Shown one piece after another: positions 1-4,399 of a stretch of 5,073 bases of DNA (position 1 is its first letter; the number at the start of each line of letters is the position of its first letter). Under the pieces are notes generated by a model. The model saw nothing but the letters and a program-made list of their open reading frames with translations. It did not search any database and was not told where the DNA came from. The DNA comes from an archaeon (lineage in GTDB: Archaea > Iainarchaeota > Iainarchaeia > Iainarchaeales > CSSED10-239). The stretch lies in contig JALNXN010000031.1 in NCBI GenBank assembly GCA_023230325.1, positions 1-5,073 on the forward strand, in the 5' to 3' direction. The translations under genes and the position numbers were made by a program.

Positions 1-66
1 GGTTACTTATATTTAAGCATGTTAAGAAGTCGGGAAATTAAGAAAGAAATAATTAAAAATGATTAG
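1..66 (+). CDS. 3' end of an upstream gene (partial, unidentified)
   Basis: Frame 1 is open from the window edge to TAG at 64-66 and reads 21 residues ending in a basic helix-like tail (...REIKKEIIKND). The other forward frames close sooner, at about 15 and 39. The position, 38 nt ahead of a good terminator hairpin, fits the end of a gene. The fragment is too short to name, and chance openness over 66 nt is quite possible in this sequence. Confidence 0.35.
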   Translation, partial: GYLYLSMLRSREIKKEIIKND

Positions 67-71
67 AATAA

Positions 72-100
72 ATAACAATTTATTAATAACTAATTATGAT
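72..100 (+). promoter_or_regulatory. Weak candidate promoter for the 137-856 gene
   Basis: ATAACA (72-77, 4 of 6 to the -35 consensus) lies 17 nt from TATGAT (95-100, 5 of 6 to the -10 consensus). Transcription would start near 107, inside the left arm of the terminator hairpin, so the new transcript would not form that hairpin. Unlike the other three promoters here there is no TGN extension. Such matches are common in AT-rich DNA. Confidence 0.25.
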
Positions 101-104
101 GGAG

Positions 105-129
105 ACACCCTTTGATTTGGGTGTTTTTT
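105..129 (+). terminator. Intrinsic (Rho-independent) terminator
   Basis: ACACCC (105-110) and GGGTGT (119-124) form a perfect 6-bp stem around an 8-nt loop, followed directly by a T-tract (124-129). This is the classic bacterial hairpin plus T-run. It sits 38 nt after the stop of the partial upstream ORF and only 7 nt before the ATG of the next gene, so it probably ends the upstream transcript. The gene at 137 must then be read from a promoter lying over or just before it, or by read-through. Confidence 0.7.
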
Positions 130-136
130 AAAATAA

Positions 137-856
137 ATGTGTGAACTTATATCTAATAATTTAAAAGAAATAGAAGAAACGTTCAAAGGGGTTGGTGTAA
201 TTATTAACCAAAGAAAAGATTTAAAAAGATTACATAAAGATAATATTTTTAATAGAATGTATTCTGTTGTATTAAGTAGTCTTGTTGATGTAGAAATTCT
301 TTTTTTGAGATTAGAAAAAAATTTAAAAAATATAGAAAAAATATCAATAAAAATAAATAAAAGAAGTCAAAAAGAAGACAAGGAAGAAATATCTAAAGAA
401 GGACAACAGTTGAGAAAAGAGATGGATAAGTTGAAAGGAGAAGCTTTTGTCGATTTTAAAAGTGTTTATATTTTTTTAAAAATTTTTTTTGATAAACATG
501 TTTCATTGTTAAGATTTCTATTTAATTGGCGAGGAATTGGAGATAAGTCAGTTACTAATTTTTATAACGATTTGAATTCTTACGATGAAACAGATGGGGA
601 TATTGTATTTTTTAAAGAAAAATGTTTAAATAGATTAAAGGCGATTGATGTGTTTATAACACAATATAGAGATGATTATATAATGCATGACCAAACTGGC
701 CATAAAGAAATTACAAGATGGGTTATTTTTGAAAATGATAATATAAGGATTTTTGGAAAAAGACCATCTATTACTCTTAATGATATGGTATTTATTTTAT
801 CAAATTATATTAATGATACAAGTGAATTTATTGAAAGTAAATTTAAGATAAAGTAA
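137..856 (+). CDS. HEPN-like protein with an R-x5-H motif (239 aa)
   Basis: This is a soluble, mostly helical, charged protein with no signal peptide or membrane segment. Residues about 50-105 are rich in Lys and Glu and could form a long helix or coiled coil. The C-terminal half holds R178-D-D-Y-I-M-H184 at the end of a predicted helix. This R-x(4-6)-H pattern marks HEPN domains, where Arg and His are the RNase active site or an RNA-binding surface. The segments around 105-130 and 160-190 recall the Cthe_2314-like HEPN group, which I recognise by pattern only. The ATG at 137 is the first in frame, and no Shine-Dalgarno is visible. It stands alone between a terminator and the next promoter, with no nucleotidyltransferase (MNT) partner beside it as in many HEPN toxin-antitoxin pairs. 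RNA cleavage is an inference; a non-catalytic HEPN protein is equally possible. Confidence 0.7.
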   Translation: MCELISNNLKEIEETFKGVGVIINQRKDLKRLHKDNIFNRMYSVVLSSLVDVEILFLRLEKNLKNIEKISIKINKRSQKEDKEEISKEGQQLRKEMDKLKGEAFVDFKSVYIFLKIFFDKHVSLLRFLFNWRGIGDKSVTNFYNDLNSYDETDGDIVFFKEKCLNRLKAIDVFITQYRDDYIMHDQTGHKEITRWVIFENDNIRIFGKRPSITLNDMVFILSNYINDTSEFIESKFKIK

Positions 857-858
857 AA

Positions 859-886
859 TTTGTTGTTTTTATTTTTTTGATATAAT
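859..886 (+). promoter_or_regulatory. Extended -10 promoter of the radical SAM operon
   Basis: TGATATAAT at 878-886 is a perfect -10 (TATAAT, 881-886) with the TGN extension. The -35 region is poor: TTTGTT at 859-864 with a 16-nt spacer, or TTGTTG at 860-865 with 15 nt. This is typical when the extended -10 carries the promoter. The start should fall near 893-894, at the beginning of the conserved leader repeat. The promoter begins right after the stop of the upstream gene, so the operon is separately transcribed. Confidence 0.7.
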
Positions 887-889
887 GCA

Positions 890-941
890 CACGAAGAGCG
901 TAGAATAAGAAAAAATAAAAATGTTTGAGAAAGCTTTACAG
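890..941 (+). repeat. Conserved leader repeat, copy 1
   Basis: This 52-nt block begins CACGAAGAGCGTAGAATAAG and is repeated at 4085-4136 with only two mismatches (positions 919 and 924 here). It starts 3 nt after the -10 hexamer and covers the 5' end of the transcript, an A-rich stretch, and the start plus first seven codons of a micro-ORF. The sequence around it is not conserved between the copies. AGAGC (895-899) could pair with GCTTT (933-937) using one G-U pair, but this is weak; the leader looks largely unstructured. It is probably a shared cis-regulatory or translation element. Confidence 0.85.
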
Positions 942-980
942 ATTATCAAAAATATTTTATATATGAAGTATGTCTTATAA
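921..980 (+). CDS. Micro-ORF (19 aa), leader peptide candidate of the operon
   Basis: ATG at 921 opens a 19-codon frame, MFEKALQ then IIKNILYMKYVL, ending at TAA 978-980. The first seven residues match the micro-ORF at 4116-4151 (M-x-E-K-A-L-Q), followed by hydrophobic residues in both. The start lies about 27 nt after the predicted transcript 5' end, behind an A-rich stretch and with no Shine-Dalgarno. Its stop overlaps the start of the DUF402 gene (970) by 11 nt in another frame, which would suit translational coupling or a leader peptide that controls downstream translation. It is short and amphipathic. A small RiPP precursor is a less likely alternative, because the second copy is only 11 residues and differs after the shared part. 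Translation is not proven; the conserved DNA could act without being translated. Confidence 0.5.
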   Translation: MFEKALQIIKNILYMKYVL

Positions 981-1476
981 AAATATAAACCGAATGGATT
1001 CAAAAGAAAAAATAATCGTTATAGCTAAAAAGTATAATAAAAAAGAATCATTGAGATGTTTTTTTGATGAAATTATTCTAGATAATAAAGAATTTTTAAT
1101 ATTAACTACAAATAATTTTAAGTATATTAAGAATGGTAAAGAGAGAGATAAGGGGTATAGAATGGATTTAATAATTTTTAAAGAAAAATGGTTTAATGCA
1201 TTTGTTTTTTATAAGAACGACAAAAAACAAAAATTCTATTTCAACATTGCAAGTCCTGCTAGTATAAAGGATAAGTATATCGAATATATTGATATGGATA
1301 TTGATTTAGTTGTTTCATCTGATTTTAAAAAGGTGGAAATATTAGATATGGAAGAATTTAAATCGCATATAAAAGAGTATAATTATAGTGATTTTTTTAT
1401 TAAAAATTCACTAGGAGCATTAGAACAGGTTAAGGAGTTGAAAGATGATAAAAATTTTTGGAAATTATTTAAATAA
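970..1476 (+). CDS. DUF402-family protein, probable nucleoside di-/triphosphate-type phosphohydrolase (168 aa)
   Basis: The segment 88-130 has the family signature: a YFNI motif with N92 and a nearby Pro (P96), then YIDMDIDLVV with D108, D110 and D112, then a short turn and LDMEEF with D126, E128 and E129. The C-terminal helix that follows completes the usual domain. Family members include Streptomyces FomD, which hydrolyses a cytidylyl phosphonate, and a staphylococcal nucleoside di-/triphosphatase; these acidic residues bind the metal ions there. A DUF402 domain is also found in archaeal FAU-1 RNA-degrading proteins, so an RNA-linked role is possible. The length is normal for a stand-alone member. 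The frame closes just upstream (TGA at 964-966), so the start is 970, or ATG 994 (M9), which would avoid overlap with the micro-ORF. No Shine-Dalgarno is seen for either. It is the first main gene of the operon, with 3 nt to the next gene. Its substrate is unknown. Confidence 0.8.
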   Translation: MSYKNINRMDSKEKIIVIAKKYNKKESLRCFFDEIILDNKEFLILTTNNFKYIKNGKERDKGYRMDLIIFKEKWFNAFVFYKNDKKQKFYFNIASPASIKDKYIEYIDMDIDLVVSSDFKKVEILDMEEFKSHIKEYNYSDFFIKNSLGALEQVKELKDDKNFWKLFK

Positions 1477-1479
1477 GTT

Positions 1480-2658
1480 ATGAACTATAAGAGAATTAAT
1501 AATTTTAAAGAAGCTTTTGAAATAAAAATTAATTTATTAGTCACAGGAATTAATGTTGATTTAGATGACACAAAAATTAGTTTTAAAAAGAAGGTGGATG
1601 CGTTATATTCACATACTCCTTATAATTATGATAAAATTCCTCAAGAGATAATACTTTATCATGATGAGAATACGAAATTACCCATAGTTTGTAATATAAG
1701 ATTCAATAAAAAATCTCCTTACAGAGTTTTTTTAAAGGATAATATTTTGTTATTAAAATATGAAGATAATTTATATATTATAGAACCAACTCGGATAGGT
1801 AATTTGTATGATTATCAATTTTCTGAATCTATTCAAATTTTAGGAGTTAATTTGGCGGGAATTGTTTTGAGTAATTATTGTCATTTTGTGCATGATAATA
1901 AAAAATGTAGATTTTGTGAAATAGATAGCAACTGTTTTAATGTAAAAGCAAAGAGCAGGGTAGAGATTTTAAAGCATTTTAAAAAAATAAAGACAAAAAA
2001 AGATATAAAATATTTATCAATTACCTCTGGTAATTTTAACAAGGATTATGATAAGATGCTTGTTTTTTTTATTGATTTTATAAAAGAAATTAAATTTATA
2101 AACAAGGACATAAAAATTTTATTATCATTAATGCCACCTAGTGATGATGAATTGTTAATTAAGCTTAAAAATGTTGGTTGTGATATGGTAGCTTTTAATA
2201 TAGAAATGCTTGAAAGAAAAAGATTTGAGAAAATGGTTCCAGGAAAAAATTTATTAGGTTATGATTTATATGTTGAGAAATTAAAAAAAGCGAAATCTAT
2301 ATTTGGAGCAGGAAATGTTTATTCTAATTTTGTTTATGGAGTACAATCTTTAATTAAAAACAGAGGAGATACTTTTAATGGAAAAGAAGAGAATGATATT
2401 TCATTGAAAGGTGTAAAATTTTTATTGAAGAATGGAATAATTCCTTTGTATACAGTTTATCATACAAATGGAACTAACGAGATAGGAGATATTAATATAA
2501 ACATAGAAAAATTAATTAATTTTTCATTGGATTATGGAAGGCTTGTTTTGAAAAGTAATTTAGTTGATAAAGACAAAAAGGGTGTTTTATTTGATTTAGG
2601 TTCCATCTCTAATCATGTTTACAATGATGCATACATATTAAATAAGTATTATTTATGA
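1480..2658 (+). CDS. Radical SAM enzyme with CX8CX2C cluster motif (392 aa)
   Basis: C134, C143 and C146 form C-x8-C-x2-C, ending in CRFCEI, the usual aromatic residue before the last cysteine of a 4Fe-4S cluster that splits S-adenosylmethionine. The canonical spacing is C-x3-C-x2-C, so this belongs to a divergent subgroup. Barrel features follow: YLSITSGNF (178-186) in place of the usual GGE-type motif, MVAFNIEML (236-244), then MVPGK (252-256) and GAGNVYSNFVYGVQSL (276-291). The pattern of a strand with NIE, a PGK and then a YGVQS strand recalls the biotin-synthase/lipoyl-synthase-like part of the superfamily. Residues 1-115 form an extra N-terminal domain I do not recognise, and C152 lies close to the cluster. 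There is no B12-binding domain and no obvious SPASM cluster. The start is 3 nt after the DUF402 stop, and the end overlaps the membrane protein gene by 4 nt. The reaction and substrate cannot be assigned. Confidence 0.8.
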   Translation: MNYKRINNFKEAFEIKINLLVTGINVDLDDTKISFKKKVDALYSHTPYNYDKIPQEIILYHDENTKLPIVCNIRFNKKSPYRVFLKDNILLLKYEDNLYIIEPTRIGNLYDYQFSESIQILGVNLAGIVLSNYCHFVHDNKKCRFCEIDSNCFNVKAKSRVEILKHFKKIKTKKDIKYLSITSGNFNKDYDKMLVFFIDFIKEIKFINKDIKILLSLMPPSDDELLIKLKNVGCDMVAFNIEMLERKRFEKMVPGKNLLGYDLYVEKLKKAKSIFGAGNVYSNFVYGVQSLIKNRGDTFNGKEENDISLKGVKFLLKNGIIPLYTVYHTNGTNEIGDININIEKLINFSLDYGRLVLKSNLVDKDKKGVLFDLGSISNHVYNDAYILNKYYL

Positions 2659-3188
2659 ATTATATACTATTATTAACATTAGCTTTCTTTTTTGGAGTTA
2701 CCAATAAAGTAGCAGATTTATTAAATGAACATGGATTAAAATTGTTTAAACATGCTGATATTTTGTTTGGAATAATATGGGGAATATTGGGAGCATTTTT
2801 AATGTTTTTCGACCAATCAATTGCTATTAATTATTTCGCATTAATAATTTATTGGTTTTTTATGATCAAGCTTGATTATAAGAATCATTCATTGGCAGGA
2901 ACAATAATGCTATTTGCTGGTATATATATTATAGATTTTACTAATTTTGTAATTTTACAGATTTTATTATTGTTTTTATTGGATTTTATTACTATTTTAA
3001 TTCAGCATAAAATTGCTAGAAGCTTTCCTTTGTTGGCAAGATTAAGATTAAGAATTTATTTAATCCCATTGCTTTATAGTATCTTGATGGATAATTATCT
3101 TATTTTTTATGTTACAGTAGTTGCTATGATTGGAGTGGAGATAATAACCATTTCTTATGACCATTATTTAAAAAAGAATAAAAAATGA
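2655..3188 (+). CDS. Small integral membrane protein, about six or seven TM helices (177 aa)
   Basis: Nearly the whole chain is hydrophobic. Likely membrane segments are about 2-17, 35-53, 56-72, 80-95, 97-117, 133-147 and 147-168, with a basic tail (KKNKK). Polar residues between helices may matter: N24-E25-H26-G27 after the first helix, D35 at the start of the second, D74 and H78 in a KLDYKNH loop, and D110 inside the fifth. I recognise no transporter signature or confirmed family. It overlaps the preceding radical SAM gene by ATGA and is itself overlapped by ATGA with the RlmN-like gene, so the three proteins are probably made together. It might be a partner, an exporter, or an enzyme acting on a lipid; these are inferences from position only. 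Confidence 0.75.
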   Translation: MNYILLLTLAFFFGVTNKVADLLNEHGLKLFKHADILFGIIWGILGAFLMFFDQSIAINYFALIIYWFFMIKLDYKNHSLAGTIMLFAGIYIIDFTNFVILQILLLFLLDFITILIQHKIARSFPLLARLRLRIYLIPLLYSILMDNYLIFYVTVVAMIGVEIITISYDHYLKKNKK

Positions 3189-4030
3189 AAATCATTTTAG
3201 AACAAAAAATAGAAGACGGATTCAACACTAAAAAATTTGCAATTCTATTAGATGATAATAATATAATAGAAGCAGTTTCTTTTAAAAAGAATAATCACAC
3301 AATTTGCTTGTCTTCTCAAGTTGGATGTAGCGTTGGTTGTGTTTTTTGTGAGAGTGGGAAAAATGGCTTAATTAGAAATTTGACCGCGAAAGAAATTTTT
3401 GAACAGTACGAACTTGTTATGCAATATTCTGAATTTAATAAGGATGAGAATGGTTATATTTTATTTATGGGTATAGGAGAACCTTTATTAAATTATGATT
3501 GTGTAAAAGAAGCTGTTTTTAATATTAAAAAAAATACCAAAGAAAAAATAATAATATCAACAGTGGGCATAAAAGGAAAGATTGATCGAATAATAAAGGA
3601 TAAATTAGATATAGATTTATGTGTTTCATTACATGCGACCAATCAGGATCAAAGAGATGAAATTATTCCAATAAGTAAAATGTTTAATTATAATAATTTA
3701 TTATCAGAGATATATTCCTTTGAAAAAAGAGGCAAAAGAACATTGCCTATAGATATAAATTACTTATTATTTAAAAATTTTAATGATTTTAAAGAAGATG
3801 CATTGCAATTGGTAGATTTTTTTAGAGACAGAGACGTTAGAATTGTAGTTAAAGAACCATGCCCAATAAGTAATCAGAAGTATTTCATGACATCCTCTCA
3901 GAATGCAAAAAAATTTATTGATATTTTAAAAGAAAATAACATTAATCATTTATTTACTAGAAGTACAGGTAGAGAAATTAATGCTGGTTGCGGGCAATTA
4001 AAATCTAGCATAGTAAAAAATATAAAATAA
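3185..4030 (+). CDS. Short RlmN/Cfr-like radical SAM methyltransferase (281 aa)
   Basis: All cysteines of the RlmN/Cfr mechanism are present. C48, C52 and C55 (CSVGCVFC) bind the 4Fe-4S cluster. C41 in CLSSQVGC matches E. coli RlmN C118. C269 in EINAGCGQL matches C355, the methyl-carrying residue. FMGIGEP (94-100), CVSLHA (146-151) and the RDEIIPI stretch (157-163) also follow the family. In the family such enzymes methylate adenosine in RNA (RlmN at C2 of 23S A2503 and tRNA A37, Cfr at C8 of A2503). It is unusually short: E. coli RlmN is about 384 aa, and here the N-terminal helical RNA-binding domain is missing. The ATG follows an in-frame TAA at 3179-3181, so no longer start exists. It is the last gene of the operon, with a 4-nt overlap to the membrane protein. 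It may be a specialised paralogue acting on another RNA or non-RNA substrate; whether the genome also has a full-length RlmN cannot be seen. Confidence 0.85.
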   Translation: MKIILEQKIEDGFNTKKFAILLDDNNIIEAVSFKKNNHTICLSSQVGCSVGCVFCESGKNGLIRNLTAKEIFEQYELVMQYSEFNKDENGYILFMGIGEPLLNYDCVKEAVFNIKKNTKEKIIISTVGIKGKIDRIIKDKLDIDLCVSLHATNQDQRDEIIPISKMFNYNNLLSEIYSFEKRGKRTLPIDINYLLFKNFNDFKEDALQLVDFFRDRDVRIVVKEPCPISNQKYFMTSSQNAKKFIDILKENNINHLFTRSTGREINAGCGQLKSSIVKNIK

Positions 4031-4046
4031 ATTTATTTTTAAAAAG

Positions 4047-4075
4047 TTTCACTTTTGTCACTTTTTTGCTACAAT
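4047..4075 (+). promoter_or_regulatory. Promoter upstream of leader copy 2
   Basis: TTTCAC (4047-4052) lies 17 nt from TACAAT (4070-4075), with the TGN extension (TGC at 4067-4069). Spacing and extension are those of a good housekeeping-type promoter. Transcription should begin near G4082, three bases before the leader repeat. It would transcribe the micro-ORF and, given no clear terminator in between, the secreted-protein gene. Confidence 0.7.
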
Positions 4076-4084
4076 AAACATGTG

Positions 4085-4136
4085 CACGAAGAGCGTAGAA
4101 TAAGAAAAAATAAGAATGATTGAGAAAGCTTTACAG
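4085..4136 (+). repeat. Conserved leader repeat, copy 2
   Basis: This is the second copy of the 52-nt block at 890-941, identical at 50 of 52 positions; the differences are A to G just before the ATG (4114) and T to A in the second codon (4119). It again begins a few bases after an extended -10 promoter, although the distance from the -10 differs (9 nt here, 3 nt in copy 1). Beyond 4136 the two regions are unrelated. Confidence 0.85.
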
Positions 4137-4151
4137 GTATTAGGGATTTAA
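4116..4151 (+). CDS. Micro-ORF (11 aa), second leader peptide candidate
   Basis: ATG 4116 opens MIEKALQVLGI, ending at TAA 4149-4151. It shares M-x-E-K-A-L-Q with the micro-ORF of the radical SAM operon and keeps hydrophobic residues next (V-L for I-I). Both mismatched bases between the repeats leave the ATG and frame intact. Unlike copy 1 it ends more than 200 nt before the next large gene, so direct coupling is impossible here; any effect would be through RNA folding, RNA stability or the peptide itself. Confidence 0.4.
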   Translation: MIEKALQVLGI

Positions 4152-4165
4152 TAGTTCTAACTTGA

Positions 4166-4188
4166 AGTGCTCAGCCACTTTGAGCGCT
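4166..4188 (+). other. RNA hairpin in the 5' leader
   Basis: AGTGCTCA (4166-4173) pairs with TGAGCGCT (4181-4188) through 8 bp including one T-G wobble, around the 7-nt loop GCCACTT. It begins 15 nt after the micro-ORF stop and is one of the few GC-rich structures in the window. No T-tract follows, so it is not an intrinsic terminator. It may be an RNA processing, stability or regulatory element. Confidence 0.5.
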
Positions 4189-4191
4189 ATA

Positions 4192-4206
4192 CGAGACGCG
4201 TCGAGA
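4192..4206 (+). promoter_or_regulatory. Operator-like repeat/palindrome
   Basis: CGAGA occurs at 4192-4196 and again at 4202-4206, exactly 10 bp apart (one helical turn), and the 8-bp palindrome GACGCGTC (4195-4202) lies between them. Such phased repeats can be protein-binding sites, but the position, well downstream of the promoter, is unusual for an operator, and it may instead be part of the RNA fold. Confidence 0.25.
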
Positions 4207-4313
4207 TATATGTTTATAAAATAACCAAAATAATCGTGAGGGCAACATTCGTTGAATATTTTATAGATTGTTGAAAATAACATGGTAAGATGTTAATATT
4301 TGTTTAGCAATTC

Positions 4314-4346
4314 AAAGGAGGTGTTACATTGTTTGTGGGTTGTTAA
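4314..4346 (+). repeat. Left arm of inverted repeat, containing a perfect orphan Shine-Dalgarno
   Basis: AAAGGAGGTG (4314-4323), ATTGTTTG (4328-4335) and TTGTTAA (4340-4346) are each reverse-complemented, in reversed order, at 4970-4979, 4961-4968 and 4954-4960, with small gaps between the blocks. The first block is a full complement of the 16S rRNA 3' tail. At ideal spacing it would start only a five-codon frame, TTG 4329 to TAA 4344-4346 (MFVGC). The real gene begins 44 to 77 nt farther on, so this Shine-Dalgarno either serves the mini-ORF or is a remnant. Confidence 0.55.
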
Positions 4347-4399
4347 TTTAGAACGCGAGAGAGATTATGTTAAAAACAAAAAAACAGGATGGTATATTG

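Larger units (their letters stand above)
4031..4366 (+). other. 336-nt gap: promoter, leader copy 2, structured and GC-richer segment
   Basis: No convincing long ORF lies here. In order it holds an A/T palindrome (4025-4038) right at the operon end, an extended -10 promoter (4047-4075), leader copy 2 with its micro-ORF (4085-4151), an 8-bp hairpin (4166-4188), a CGAGA repeat with a GACGCGTC palindrome (4192-4206), a short hairpin TAACAT/ATGTTA (4278-4295) and a strong orphan Shine-Dalgarno (4314-4323). From about 4160 the base composition begins to resemble the gene that follows. The transcript would have an unusually long leader of about 280-320 nt. Confidence 0.6.

Noticed and set aside
901..906. 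TAGAAT inside the leader repeat (also 4096-4101) as a second -10 that would explain the conservation
   Set aside because: No matching -35 or TGN extension is present in either copy, and conservation continues well past any promoter region into codons.
4025..4038. A/T palindrome AAATAAATTTATTT followed by T's at the end of the operon, as a terminator
   Set aside because: It has only A-T pairs and no loop, so the hairpin would be too weak; such palindromes are frequent in AT-rich DNA.
4055..4060. TTGTCA as the -35 of the promoter near 4070
   Set aside because: It is only 9 nt from the -10; TTTCAC at 4047 has the proper 17-nt spacing.
4167..4274. Small frame from GTG 4167, 35 residues (starting VLSHFERYTRRV), in the gap before the secreted gene
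   Set aside because: No Shine-Dalgarno or good start, it overlaps the hairpin, and the peptide matches nothing I know. A decayed gene remnant is possible but cannot be supported.
4082..4366. tRNA, ribozyme or a named riboswitch in the long leader
   Set aside because: No TTCGA-type T-loop, no hammerhead core and no conserved riboswitch sequence that I recognise.
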